Source: Alviniconcha marisindica
Taxonomy: Eukaryota; Mollusca; Gastropoda; Provannidae
Reading direction: 5' to 3'
Length of the DNA stretch: 64,000 nt
Assembly: GCA_018857735.1 (NCBI GenBank)
Contig: JABMCL010003472.1
Coordinates: 148,501 to 212,500, forward strand
The translations under genes were made by a program, and so were the position numbers. Below the pieces are notes generated by a model. It saw nothing but the letters and a program-made list of their open reading frames with translations, did no database searches and was not told where the DNA came from. Every line of letters begins with the position of its first letter. Positions within the stretch are counted from its first letter, which is position 1. Shown here piece after piece: positions 1 through 11,469 of the stretch.

Positions 1-279
1 GGCACCTGCACACACAAGCATTCTGACAATACAAAGCTAAATTATACACAGCTCAACACAGGCATTTATAAAACATTGAAAAATACCAATGTGTGTGTGT
101 TGGTTGTTAGGATTACCGAATATTTGAGAGGGTGAAGTGCAAGGGGTGAAGTGCCTGTAATGATTTAGGAAAAGTGCCATACAATTACAAAAAACTTTAT
201 TATTATTATAGTGTACTGTAATTAGTAAGCTACACTTGAACTTAAAAGTACTTGAAAAAAAGAAGTTAAAAATGGGTTC

Positions 280-346
<67 letters not shown>

Positions 347-513
347 CATGTATAACAAGCATCTCACCAAACAACATATGTTTTCAACTGCAATGCAATC
401 CAACAAATATTTTTCATTTACTCCACTGCTTCTTTTTAAAATTCTTTTTCACTTTTTGAACACACACACACACACCACCACCACCACCACCACCACAGCC
501 AGCTTTAGTTTAC
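1..513. repeat. Low-complexity left edge with TA microsatellite
   Basis: A TA dinucleotide run (283-341) and short CA and CCA runs (460-496) sit in AT-rich sequence. The first 60 bases resemble the 3' part of repeat copies at 19100-19215 and 51775-51835 that share AAAGTGCAAAATCTTGTCC. I see no exon here, although the ISY1-like gene should continue this way. Confidence 0.6.
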
Positions 514-588
514 CTTGACATAAAAGTCAATGTCACGTATGATAGTTGGTAACCATTTCCTCAGTTCTCTTGGCGTATTCAGAGTGTC
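514..588 (-). CDS. ISY1-like gene exon 3
   Basis: 75 nt, 25 codons, acceptor CTGTGTAG, donor GTAAAC. It encodes TPRELRKWLPTIIRDIDFYV flanked by a few residues. The phase fits exon 2. The reading frame closes within the intron on either side, so the exon limits are well set. Confidence 0.55.
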
Positions 589-2101
589 CTACACAGAGAA
601 AATCATCATGAAAGCAAGTATGATTAATTAATACTATTAATTGGTTTGCTAAAAATACAACAACAACAACAAAAATACAAAACACAAACAAACAAAAAAC
701 AACAACAAACAAAACAAAACAACTGTGCATCACAGGGAAAATACTGTGAAATGTTTAAAAAATACATTAAAAAATAACAACAAAACTAGTGTGAAACAAA
801 CAATTATTTGTATTATGAAAGTATTGTGATGGGGACAATCATTAAGATACAAAACATTGGACACAAAACATAGACACCACAAACACAAGCGGATAAGCAG
901 CCTGCACTTTATTTGTCACCATTTAACTGTTGTCTAAGTGTTGCTCTGTTGCTTGACAAAGGGGCCTACCCCCAAAATTTGCATGTTGTGTGTTGTTATA
1001 TTAAATAAGTTTTCTTTTTAACCCTTTGTATTCTCTTCTACTTACTAAGTGACTTAGTATTCATAAATTCTCTTTGTGTTAGTCTGTTACTAACCAGCCT
1101 TGGCCTTGGAGGTCGTTTCTTCAGCTCCTCTGAAAACACAGAATTAAAAACATGAATAACCTTTTTTTATTTAATTTAATTATTATTATTATTGGTCAAT
1201 TACTCAATAGCTTGAAATTCAACAAACAGGGGAGTTAATTAGTGCTTGGAAGACATCATACAAACACAACAACAAAGACCGGAGTCGCCTGCAGTAACTC
1301 TCATCTGGCATGCGAGTAAACACAAGTTACATAAACTCCACCATGCATCCAAGCACCATGAATATTTATAACTTTATAAGCCACAGATAAAGCAAACAAT
1401 TGATGTGTTCATTACTTTTATATTAAAATACAATGCACTATCTTCTCTTCAAAACACCAATACAATACACTGAGATTGATGAGGCATACTCCTGAAGTGG
1501 TCAGATGAACGTTTCGTATCTTGATCTTGATCTTGATGTGATACGTCACCAGACCTAACTTTAGGTATAAATGCGATGGGAGGGGAGTGCGCGCGTGCAA
1601 ATCAGATGGTGCTTTGGATGGTGATCCATCGCTTGAAGTCCTCAAGCATGGGGGCCTTGAGGTGGTTCCAATCGGTGGTGGTGCGGACAACAACAAAAAA
1701 GAGTTCTTGTGTTGTTCAGTATTTGAGTGAGGTACTAAGATTATGAAGGGACTGGAGTTTTGTGTTGCTCGTCTGTCTATAATATTCTTTGCTGCGAAGT
1801 CCTGGAATTTTGCTGGCCTAATTTGCCTTTGTTTGCGACACTTTGTCATATTTCGATCTGAATTTAAGGCTTCTACAGCTCTAGTTCTACATAGTAGGTC
1901 CAAGGTACGGTTGGCTTTGCTGGTGATTTTGTTGATATATGGGTGTCCCAGGAAGCAGATCTGAGGGTCACACGCAGGTAGTTGGCTCTCTCATTCAAGT
2001 AAGTACATACATATACAAACAAAGAACCAATTACCCTGTTTTTGCTTTTCGAGGTAGTATCGATTTAGCCTTGCAAGTTGTTTTTCCTCGTTTCTTGCCA
2101 T
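514..2101 (-). CDS. ISY1-like small protein gene, 5' three exons (partial)
   Basis: Three minus-strand exons join in phase: 2101-2035 (starts MARNEEKQLARLNRYYLEKQ, donor GTAATT, phase 1), 1129-1095 (acceptor TTTTCAG, EELKKRPPRPRL, donor GTTAGT, phase 0) and 588-514 (acceptor TGTGTAG, then TLNTPRELRKWLPTIIRDI, donor GTAAAC, phase 0). That gives 59 codons with no stop. The MARNxEK start, the K-x-RP motif and the later KW...II..I spacing resemble the N terminus of the spliceosome factor ISY1, but the match is by eye and loose, so no symbol is given. The rest of the gene lies left of the window or in small exons I could not find between 1 and 513. It is head to head with GTF2F1 copy A, start codons 378 bp apart, which suggests a shared promoter. 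Intron 1 contains a LINE fragment. Confidence 0.6.
1095..1129 (-). CDS. ISY1-like gene exon 2
   Basis: 35 nt between acceptor TGTGTTTTCAG and donor GTTAGT. The two leading bases complete the split Glu codon from exon 1, so the phases agree. It encodes EELKKRPPRPRL. Confidence 0.55.
1228..1350 (+). mobile_element. Solo arm of the GGGAGTTAATTAG hairpin MITE
   Basis: Starts GGGGAGTTAATTAGTGCTTG and continues through ACAACAACAAAGACC, GTAACTCTCA and CATAAACTCCACC. The same order is seen in one arm of the complete hairpin element at 17129-17357. Only one arm is present here. Confidence 0.6.
1590..1985 (-). mobile_element. Non-LTR retrotransposon ORF2 C-terminal fragment, decayed
   Basis: Read on the minus strand with frameshifts this gives HINKITSKANRTL-like sequence near 1960-1920, then RRATQNSSPF, then after a shift VRTTTDWNHLKAP, ending in a stop near 1600. 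This is the order seen after the reverse transcriptase domain in Jockey/CR1-type LINEs (a SKANRTLGFL-like block, then a WN-L block near the ORF end). Frame breaks show it is dead. It lies in intron 1 of the ISY1-like gene, same strand. Confidence 0.6.
2035..2101 (-). CDS. ISY1-like gene exon 1 (start codon)
   Basis: ATG at 2101-2099 in the context GCCATGG, 22 codons plus one base, then donor GTAATT. The translation is basic and rich in Glu, Lys and Gln, as expected for a coiled-coil start. Confidence 0.6.
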
Positions 2102-2479
2102 GGCATAGTTGTTGCTGACCAAACCAAGCCCGACAAGTATTGGAGAGTTATGTCCCATTCATAGTAGCTGTATATATAGTTAGTTGCGAATCTATAGCAA
2201 ATTCTACACATACGCACTCAGCTGTGTATCAATTAAACTTTCAAGACTTTTGATAATCTTTGTTGTAATTTTTTTAGTTTGGTATACGTTCAACATTCAA
2301 AATTATTTCAATAAACTAAAACACTAGCTCAGCAGCTTCTTCATGGCGGCAACCACAAATGGTGGCTTGTTCGAGAGAAGTTAACGGGTCTTCTCTTGAT
2401 TCGCCAGACTGCAGGCAATAGATTGCTTGTGATCGCAGTTGTAATAGCACCAACTGTAGAAAGAGTGTTGGATCTTACA
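2102..2479. promoter_or_regulatory. Head-to-head promoter of ISY1-like gene and GTF2F1 copy A
   Basis: 378 bp separate two divergent start codons. Blocks are shared with the region before copy B at 29170-29524: GAGAGTTAYGTCCCAT, ACTAAAACACTAGCTCAGCA and ATGGCGGCAA. No TATA box is placed convincingly. ATGGCGGC at 2343 matches both a YY1-type downstream element and an upstream start codon. Confidence 0.5.
2343..2384 (+). CDS. Short upstream ORF in the copy A leader
   Basis: ATG GCG GCA ... TAA, 13 codons (MAATTNGGLFERS). It lies 96 bp before the copy A start. The start and first three codons are kept in the copy B leader at 29395, but the rest differs. It could tune translation, or ATGGCGGC may be kept only as a YY1-like DNA element. 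Confidence 0.35.
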   Translation: MAATTNGGLFERS

Positions 2480-2494
2480 ATGGCGTCTGAACAG
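2480..2494 (+). pseudogene. GTF2F1: GTF2F1 copy A exon 1 (MASEQ)
   Basis: ATGGCGTCTGAACAG followed by donor GTAATA. Copy B has ATGGCGTCTAAACCG at the same place, and the leaders before both are homologous. Phase 0. Confidence 0.75.
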
Positions 2495-2642
2495 GTAATA
2501 TTTTCCTTTATCATGTATCAAAAGAGGTACAGTCCATTTATTGTTTACTTATCTGGCTACCCTAATGGACCCATCCACAGCCCCGCCCCTTTCCCGCTGT
2601 TATCGGGAGGTATCACAAGCGGCGGCCGGCAAGAGGGCTTGT

Positions 2643-2837
2643 GAGCCAGTTTAAAGCAGAGGGGCCTTGGCGCGATTCCGCTTCGGCTGTCCTTTTTCAT
2701 CAAAAAGGTTGTGGTTTGTGGACACAGTCTTGTTGTGACTTTGTCCCTCACAATCGATGAAACATTAAAATGGCTCTCATCGCTGCCCATCTTAATGCAG
2801 GAGTCATTCTGGTGGTGACAGTGTAGCGATAGGTATA
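2643..2837 (+). mobile_element. tRNA-derived SINE (type 1), left part
   Basis: Starts with a decayed GAGCCGGTTTGGCC head, then GTGGTTTGTGGACAC, GACTTTGTCCCTCAC, GAAACATTAAAATGG and TCTGGTGGTGACAGTGTAGC. The element is cut at the insertion of the TIR transposon at 2838 and resumes at 5078. Best intact relative: 62651-62970. Confidence 0.75.
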
Positions 2838-5077
2838 TGACTTAGTGCCAAAAGGTGTGCATGAAAACAGGACAAAGGGGGTAGAAAATAAAGTTGATGA
2901 TACATTGAAACTAGTTGTGTTTTTAGAATGTGCACAATGCTAGGAAAGATTTCTTAAAAGCAAAAGATAAAAACTTGTGCACTTTTGGAGATATTTGCTG
3001 ACAAAAGTAATAAAAGGCCGCATGTTGTACACCAGGTATTACAACATGCATAGTTCATTGTGTCTTCAGTTTTGCACAAGTATGCACAAAATCAAGTCAC
3101 ACTATTAGTGCACATCTCCCCATCTATGTGCCAAATTTTGTTCACTCATATAATTTAACAGATGATTGTGACATGTTGATTGTTGTAATATATGATGGGT
3201 GACATAAACCCATAACTCAACATTTTTTTATATAACAAGTAACACACCCTTTCATGCAATATACTATAATCAGCCATAAAAGTGCATGCAAAAACACAGT
3301 GAGAAGATTTTTTCTCAGTTTGCATTTAATAACAAGTCATAAAATTTAAGTGAATTTTTTTCTGTATTACATCAGTATTACAACAAAATAACATTTCCCC
3401 AATTTTTAGCATAGAAAACATTCTGTTTGCTTAGATCAGTCTAACAAAAACAAATCAGAATGACCTGATTTTATCAAGGTAATTTACATTAACAATTAAG
3501 TCCAGGACCTACCCCCCCCACCCAACTCTTTGAGATGTGGATTCTCTGCAGCCAGCCTCTCTCTGTACCGTCTGCAACTGTCTGTGTTTGATGTTTTCCT
3601 CCTTGCTGTACCACTTGGCTCAGGAGTACGCTCAGTTCTGCATACCCTGGTCATGTCAGTGAATTTGAAGTTTTATGAATCTGAAATTATTAACCCAATA
3701 ACCAGCAACTGTCCGGACACAATACTGATATGCTCAGTACAAACATGTCAAACCTACACACCATGACCTCTACACAAATCAGTACTCAGTTCTCAGAACC
3801 GCTGTTAGTATTACTAACATCTGCTGGGCTTAATTAAACTTTAAAAGTTTAATGTTTTACATCATGGTACAACAACAGTTGTGTGGCAAACATGACGTCT
3901 GACGTAACTTTAAGGATGAAAATTACTTCCAGAAAAAAAACTGGAACTTCGTCACTCTCACTCAGTTAATAAAATATTCTCGTAACACCACTAAACAGTC
4001 TACAAAAAGCATGCACTTATAACTGACAAGTTTTTGATGAAATTGAGTACACATCCTGAATCAACAGTTGCACGTAAGATTTACAAGATATTGCCTTGTC
4101 GTTATGAAATTCTTCATGCAGTACTCGGCTAAGTATAAAAAAACGGGTTTCAAATCTTCGGCACGGGAAGATGCCACTTTTCACAGTACTTTCATTTTGC
4201 ACACCCAAATTGGCGGAAAACCTGAAAATAATCTCAATAAACTCCTGAAAAAGTGCACAGTTCATGTTCTACATCAGATTCATGTATGTACGTCGGACCA
4301 CTCAAGGAGACTACAACGCACCATTCGATGTTTCCAAACAAAGACATGTCATGCAGCCGGGAGAATGAAGGCACTTAGGAAAGGTCACGTGACGTGCCGG
4401 ATGTTGTCGATAAAAAAGTGTCTGCTTTCTCGTTTGTTTCGTACAAAATATTAGATATCTTGTAGGGATGTCGGATGTTACAACAATATCAAACGATCAG
4501 GGAAATATTCTTCAGATTTTGTGCAAAACTTCGCTGCATAAAAACAAGTATCGCTGTGTAGTGCAAATGCATGGATCGGTACACACTTTCGGAACACACT
4601 GTTTCCGGTGATTCCGAAGCGATGCTGTCATTTTTCGGTTGTTCAAAATTTTCAGTTTGAGTTTGCAACACATCTGACGTACATACAGGGCAAACATTCG
4701 CAATCAATTGATCGAAAATACAACTATCGTGAGTGTTGATCTTATATTATCCGTATAAAATGATGTTTTCCACATACAGATCAGTGATTGTTTCTCCATG
4801 TGCTTGCAATTTGTTTGTAAGCAAAGTGACAAAAATCACTTGGTAGTTGGTACATGGATGTCCGTTTTGGGCGGTCATTTTTCGGTGCTTTTTCAGCGTG
4901 TAATGACTGTATCTTGAAATCAACCACAGCCTGGTTGCTGAAATTATCTGTACTATATATTCATCCATTCTTACAAGTACACAACACAACGTTTGAAATA
5001 AAAACAGTTTTCAACAATGTTTTATTTTCAACTGAAGTGCATAACCCCTTGCATGCGCACCTTTTGGCACTAAGTCA
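2838..5077. mobile_element. TIR DNA transposon, 2.24 kb, inserted into a SINE
   Basis: The ends are inverted repeats: TGACTTAGTGCCAAAAGGTG at the left and its complement at the right. The match extends 26 bp with one mismatch. TATA flanks both sides (2834-2837 and 5078-5081), so the target duplication is TA or TATA within a TA-rich SINE segment. No transposase motif is recognisable inside, so it is probably non-autonomous or decayed. A single end of the same family lies at 32203. Confidence 0.8.
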
Positions 5078-5170
5078 TATACTCTTCCTCTTCCCCCACC
5101 TCCATACCCCCTCCCCCTTTTCCCTGTCCCTAGTAAGCCTTACGGTTTCTGTGGAAGTTAAGCACCATGT
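5078..5170 (+). mobile_element. tRNA-derived SINE (type 1), right part
   Basis: Continues the SINE of 2643-2837: CTCTTCCTCTTCCCCCACC, CTCCATACCCCCTCC, then TTACGGTTTCTGTGG and AAGCACCATGTTTACC. The order matches the end of the intact copy at 62651-62970. Confidence 0.75.
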
Positions 5171-7654
5171 TTACCAAAGGGCTTCCACTACGAAAGCGAC
5201 TGATTTACTGCAGTCACTTCAGTCCAGATACCATGTCACATTTCTTTCCTGCCTGACGGTGAGAAGATTTCCTAAACTGCAATAGGGGCATGGACAGAAA
5301 GTTTTCGTGTTTTTTGGACAATATCAAAGTGTTTGAACCAAGCGAAGAAGTAGACTCAATTGTGGAAATGACAGTCTGATGCTACAGGTGATGCGGAAGG
5401 ACGAAGCTCCATTTTGAGTTTCCAGTTTTATTTGGACATTATTCAAGACAGTCGCCCTGATACAACCGCACTGGTTGACTGAGCGTAAAACACCAACTTA
5501 CGTACTTACTATTCAAGACAGAAAATCACTGAAAATCTGACACCACGCACTGTTTACCTAAAAATGACTCGAGTGGTAGACTGACACCCTAAAAACCTAA
5601 ACAAGCGCTAAACAGGCAGAGAATGAGAAATTGCACGCAAATGCCTGCGGCAAAAAGAAAGAGAAAAAGAAGAAGAAAAAAGAAGGCCAAGAAAGAAGCT
5701 GAGCACAAAAGCCTGTGACAATATTATAACGAAAGACAAATCAGCACAAATGCGAGTTAAATGAAAAATGGCTGCCCTAATCAGGCAAGCAAACAATTGA
5801 AACCAAATGGCCAGATGGAAAGGATGGTGAAAATGACGAAGAAAGATCAAGGAGAAAGGGATGGAAAAAAATCCATTACTCCCACCCGATCGAAAACCGT
5901 ACATGGTAACTAGCAGTCTCTGACAGCGTGCAATGTGACAAAGGCTAGAAACGCGTAATCCATGCACACAATACAAACCACACAATGATGCTAACAGCCA
6001 CTGGACACTGAATAGACGCTCACGCTCAAGTTGTCTCGACTAGCGAGGCACCTCAAGGTTACTCCCATCACCCCCACATCGAAAAAAGAACGAAACAACT
6101 CAGAGAAGCAAAAGCAAACGCAAAGAGAGGAAAAACAAACTGAATAGTTGGGAGTGTATACCAAGAACCTCACTGATCCAAACACGAAACCCTAACCCAG
6201 GGAAAGCACAAAGTATCTAGTCTGATCAGCTAGAAAAAATAACCGGCAGGATAACGCAAACAAACAACTTATTGGGAGGGGTGAAATTGTGGAATTATAG
6301 GCAGGTAATAATGTGACGAGATCATTTTCTTTATTGTACAGTGCCACTTCTCATACGGTACATGTACATCATTTTTCTTGTGTATTGTATATATATTTTA
6401 ACACGTTATCTTTGATATTTTTCTCAATTAACGTTGAAAACGTCGGAGAATGTTGCAAAGCGCGGTGAGATTGGATCAGAGAATAGCAATATACTGGCCT
6501 AAAAGTTATCTTTTATTGCTGTTTATTATTGTGAAGGCAGGGGTCGTCCCAACTAAAACAGACTGAAACGCCATGAATCTGACAGGCAATACAGAGAAAG
6601 AAAGAAAGAAAGGAGAGTGACAGAAGAAGAAAAAGAAGAAAGAACAAATCCCAAAAATTTGTCAGTGGTGTCAGAGCTTTATCTGTAGAGATTTGAACTG
6701 GGAATTGTTCTAAGTCGATTACCCTGTAGGCACCCATACAACCATTTTGCTGTGTTAGGGTGATTCAACCAAAAATGACAAAACCCGCACTGAGTCAGTG
6801 TGTGCCGAGCTCTTGTTTGTGATACCAGCGTGTGAGACAAAAATATGTGCTAAAAATAGCAGCATTTCACATCCCTGATTGGCTGAGATTGGTGACTGCA
6901 GGGGGCCTGTAGATGGGTCCATCCTTCCTTTTCCTGGTGCATTACATAATACTTACTATTAGACTGACCATTGCCTGGTGGTATAACAGAAGTAACCTTT
7001 GGAGAGGAAAAAACGCCAGTCATCTTCTTGTGGTTTTGTAACAAAATTATTCTAAAATGAATAAAGAACAGAATCAAAATGCAAAAACTTCTAGGTTCTG
7101 GTACTTGGGCAAGTTCTAGTTCTACTTCAGTAGTTGTCACTTGAGTAGTTTAATATTGATAATAATGCACAGGTCTGTCTTGACTGAAACTGGCGTCAGT
7201 ATCAAACTTATGGTTACTGTACATGTCGCTTGTTGAGTTGTTCCACATCCATCGGGTCAACAATGATAATAACAGCTTTGATTTTTTTTTTTTTAAACCT
7301 GACTGGCTTCTAGTTCTAATTTGACACAGTTTTCATTGCCATTGGGTAAAACAGTCCTTAAAAAACAGTTACAGTAGTGATAGCGTCCATGTTGCGGTAT
7401 GGCATTTGGTGGAGTGTGGGCCTGCAACCTGTATTTTGCTGTTTCAATTCTAATTCCATGCAAGGAAATCTTACTCTTTGAATTAATTGAATTTCGATGA
7501 AACAGTTGCTAATGCTAACACTGTATGTATTTAACAGTACTTAACACTAAGTGTAGTAAGTAACACTAACAACATGCTGTGCACAGCAGCTTCCAAATCT
7601 AATATGTATGTCATCTGAATGGAGCTGGTTTGGTAGAACGGTACTTTCACATAA
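5171..7654. other. Intron 1 of copy A, no gene seen
   Basis: AT-rich intron with purine-rich stretches (5640-5700, 6590-6650). A SINE-tail-like piece, CACTGGTTGACTGAGCGTAA, lies near 5469. Open frames here are short, lack conserved residues and have no splice context. Confidence 0.5.
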
Positions 7655-7966
7655 AGTAAACACGGTGCTTAACATCCACAGAAGCCATACGGCTTATTAG
7701 GGACGGGGAGAAGGGGGTATGGAGGTGGGGGGAGAGGGAGATTATATATATATATACCTATTGCTACACTGTCACCACCAGAATGACTTCTGCATTAAGA
7801 TGGGCAGCGATGAGAGCCAATTTAATGTTTCTGTAGGAAGTGATGGACAAAGTCACAGGACAGTGTCCACAAACTACAACCTGCAAGAAAGGAGAGCCGA
7901 AGTGGTATCGAACCGAGGTCCTTCCGCTTACCAGCCTAACGCCTTACCGCTAGGCCAAACCGGCTC
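7655..7966 (-). mobile_element. tRNA-derived SINE (type 1)
   Basis: Nearly full length, reverse orientation. The tRNA-like head on the minus strand (GAGCCGGTTTGGCCTAGCGG) ends at 7966 and the 3' end at 7655. It shows the Pol III B-box-like GGTTCGATACC and a (TA)n-bearing body. Confidence 0.85.
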
Positions 7967-8174
7967 ACGACTACTTTCATATTCAGGAGAAATCACTTAA
8001 GTAGTAATGTACTTAAGTTCAAACTCAAAACACCTTGGGAGGCTTTTCTAGCAGTCTTGCAACTATGTTTTTTTGGTGTTTTTTTGGTGTTTTTTTTACT
8101 GGTCTACTCACAGTGTCGCTTGTCATTGTCAGACCAGAGATGTTTACTTTTCTGTCTTGCACACACAGACAATG

Positions 8175-8240
<66 letters not shown>

Positions 8241-8397
8241 ACATGAATTTGTTACACTGTCAAAGATTCTTGAACTCTTAATTCTGACCCTGGTGCCTGT
8301 GAGTTTTCACAGCTCTAGACACAGACACTGTATGCAAGCACACAGACACATGCAAGCACACATACACACAAACACACACACACACACACACACACAC

Positions 8398-8455
<58 letters not shown>
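8175..8455 (+). repeat. CA microsatellites
   Basis: Two CA runs, 8175-8236 and 8358-8455, with a 120 bp spacer. The long open frames across them are translated repeat, not genes. Confidence 0.95.
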
Positions 8456-8457
<2 letters not shown>

Positions 8458-9020
8458 ACCTACACCCCCCTCCCCTCCCTGACTGATTAACCTCTCAACA
8501 CCATTTTTGTTTCCTCTCTACAAAAAATGAAGCAGTAAAAATAAAATCTACATTGAAACTTGATTTTAATATTCTTCTTAGATACTGCAAAACTTTGGGC
8601 TGATGTGCTGGTGTACCGACTGTTATCCTGTGTCATAGCATGTGTACGAAGTCTGCGATTTTGTTGCTGTCGCTACCCGAACTGCCGTCATGTTGACCAA
8701 AGCATGGCCATGGGCTCTGAGACTGATGACTTGTTCATGGCAAGTGGTGGTTTAGCAGAGTGCAACTGCATACCAATGCATCATAGACAGTGTCACCGTG
8801 AAAGATAGGAGAGGGAACTCCCACCATAATCTTGGTGCCTCTGTAATCTAAAATTCTATAATTTTATATAGATATATTATTATTTTTTTAAACAAATCTT
8901 AAACAAGGTTGACTGGCACTACAGTGCTAGCATTCTAAAACAAGATCTGAAGACTAAACACACAAATTATGGTTAAAAAGAAGGCTAATTTTAATGCAAC
9001 AATGCAAAACCTTTTCTTCT

Positions 9021-9199
9021 TGGGGGGGGGGGGGGGGGGGGGGGTTTGCCCCATTAGAATTTAGTGTTCTCTTTGTTCATGTTCTCTTTATGTAAATTGT
9101 TTTGGTAGGACTATGCTCTACATGTGTATAGAATATCATATTTAGGTTAATATGTATCATGTGAGCGCTCAGGGCATTGATGAGTGCATGATAAATGTA

Positions 9200-9235
<36 letters not shown>

Positions 9236-9240
9236 GTGTG
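9021..9240 (+). repeat. Poly-G run and LINE 3' tail with ATT microsatellite
   Basis: A run of about 24 G (9021-9044) is followed by a block (9057-9200) that recurs at 24330-24520, with shared AGGTTAATATGTATYA and GATGAGTGCATGATAAATGT, then (TTA)n. It looks like the 3' end of a LINE. Confidence 0.65.
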
Positions 9241-9389
9241 TGTTTGGATCTCTACAGTTCTCTAGCTCTCTAACCAACTGTGCAGAACTTTTGTTTCAGA
9301 CGGGTAAATTGTTTTGATTAAAAACGTTCAAAGACAAGGGTGCTTTACAAAGCTGTTTACAACACTTAGCATAACAAATTAACATTGTC

Positions 9390-9740
9390 ATGGGTTTGTG
9401 GCTCATGTCCCCCCCATGTGGGATAGCCGTCTACATGGAATGACCTTCCCCTTGGCTTCTTCTCCGACAGAACCCCTCTCTGGACTCATTCAGATGCGAC
9501 CTAAAAACATTTCTTTTCCCCAAAACTGTAGACCTGCCGTGTTTTCTGTTCTGCGCTGCTGTCTTTATCCATCTCTGTTTGCTGCCCCGTTTTAAGCTGA
9601 GTAAATTTTAAACTTTGTAATTGTATAGTGAGAATGTTCATGTGTGTGGGTGCCTGTGCCTGTGTGTGTGTGTGTGTGCCTAGAAATAGAATAGTCTCTA
9701 GGACAAGATTTTGCGCTTTGCAAATACTTTAATTATTATT
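9390..9740 (+). mobile_element. LINE ORF2 end and 3' tail
   Basis: Codes, with frame breaks, for MWDSRLHGMTFPL and a LSG-I--RPKNISFPQ block like the WNSLP...F...LKTFLF end of Jockey/CR1 ORF2. The 3' tail has a TG run and TTGCGCTTTGCAAATACTTT, whose complement recurs at 19090-19120 and 51785-51815. Confidence 0.6.
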
Positions 9741-10362
9741 ATGTGAACATAAGGAAGACACAACACTCAGCCCTGAAAGTGAAAGTCAAGTATTTTGCTT
9801 ACTGGCCTATATAGATGGCTGTCAGCCACGCTTTATAATGAATTGGTAACAATGCCAATGGTAGCCAGACACCTGTGTCAAAGTTTGTCCATTGAAAAGT
9901 CAGATTGGAATTCTAGTGGGCCAGTACACATGGATGCAGTTGGAAAGAAACACCCACTGCATGATGACACACTTGCCACAGGTGACCTACATTTCCTTTC
10001 TAGTTCTAGAACTTCTACTCTGTTAATCACCAAATGAATGTTTTAAGTTGCATTGGTGACCAAAATACTGGCCACTTTCACAGTTTCAGGGCTGACTCGA
10101 GTTTGAGTACAGATGGGTAGAACTAGAAAGGGGTAATGTTGCAACTTTGTTGAAGGTTCCCTTGGATGGGACATTGATTTGAGGATGTTACAAACGGCAG
10201 TGTGTGGGATGGTTATTATTATTAATACTGTGTGGTTCTTGCACTGTAGCCTAGGGTGTAGGACAAATTGCTATATATGTATAGTGTTTGTTTATATTAT
10301 TTATGAACAGAAATTGACAAGTGTGATCACCACGGAACTGATTAGTTTCTCTCCTGTTGCAG

Positions 10363-10445
10363 GGCCTTTCTGATGCTGGCTCGGATGGAGAGACTGCTGG
10401 TCTGAGCGACACAACCACTCAGGAATACACTGTCAGAGTACCAAG
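10363..10445 (+). pseudogene. GTF2F1: GTF2F1 copy A exon 2
   Basis: 83 nt after acceptor CTGTTGCAG, donor GTAAAG. It encodes a Gly/Ser/Asp linker then TTTQEYTVRVPR, the first beta strand of the RAP74 RAP30-binding domain. It is open and in phase with exons 1 and 3. Confidence 0.85.
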
Positions 10446-10892
10446 GTAAAGAGTGTTCTTGCCTGGAAAACTTGAACTTGCTGGGAGCTTTCCGTATCAC
10501 CTGATGCATCTCTCCACGACACGGTTGGTGGCAGAGAGCATCAAATGATGCAGTGGTAATTACTAAATTAGTGTGCTGGATGAAAATGCTATGATTTTTT
10601 TATTTTATGAAATGTTGTTGTTGTTGTTGTTTTTGTGCTTTGAAGAATGGAACAAGTTAACTGGAGACTTGGCAGGATTTTTTCGTTTTGTTTTTAGAAA
10701 CTTTTTATATATATATATATATTTTTTTTTAGAAACAGTACCACTGCCTGTAGTCTAGCATTACTGCTACTACTACCACTACTGCTACTGCAGTTGAGTA
10801 TAGTACATACTACTATTACATGTTACATGTATAAATGTACATATGAATTAATTAATAGTAATAATACTGTGGTAGATATAGCCATGCTGATG

Positions 10893-11155
10893 TGTCTCGG
10901 ACTCAGAGCGTCTGAAATGCTGAGGAAGCCTGAAGTGTTGAGGAGCTTGAGGCACCACCTTTGGGCACAAAGCCAAGGACATCATACCACTGATTGCCTG
11001 GAGGAGAGTGGCGTGGAAAGGGAAAGCACTTGACAGTCTTCCTTGAAAGAATGAGAGAAGGCCATCGTCAATCAGATGAACATTGGAACTGTTTCATTTT
11101 CAAAGGCAACATTGGGGAAACTTCTGAGAGATGGGGCGGAGTTTTTCCCAGTGCA
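10893..11155 (+). repeat. Interspersed repeat family R1
   Basis: Shares, in the opposite orientation, the blocks of 16853-17065 and 63658-63905. Read on this strand it keeps a SQGHHT-D-LEE-GVERxS pattern and a NIGTVS/KATLGKLLRDG pattern. The shared frame suggests descent from a coding repeat, family not recognised. Confidence 0.55.
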
Positions 11156-11469
11156 TAGATACCATCTTTAATTGGGTTGAACTTTGAAACTGTACGGTAA
11201 CCCTTTGGGATTTAGCAACGAAGCCTACACGCCAAATCTGACCCCCTAATGTAATGTAATGTAAAAGAGCATTTATGAGGTGCTTACACCTAGTGTGAGC
11301 TCGAAGAGCACAATGCAGAAACAATAAGGTCAGTAAAATATATATAACAACCTAGAGCACAGTGAACCCTACTAGTTACATAAACACACGACACTTCATG
11401 CAACATCTTTCTCATCATTTCCAACACACATGCACACCCGCATGCGCGAAACCAGTGGCATACAACTGC

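Noticed and set aside
4068..4454. 128-codon frame inside the 2.24-kb transposon as a transposase
   Set aside because: No DDE/D, HTH or zinc-finger pattern recognised; too short.
5600..6190. Minus-strand open frames of 64-125 codons in intron 1 of copy A
   Set aside because: No family resemblance, no splice signals that join them, and purine-rich composition that reduces stops by chance.
8175..8455. Long open frames across CA repeats (also 51835-52365, 56340-58640, 60420-60535)
   Set aside because: They are translated dinucleotide repeats without composition or splice context of genes.
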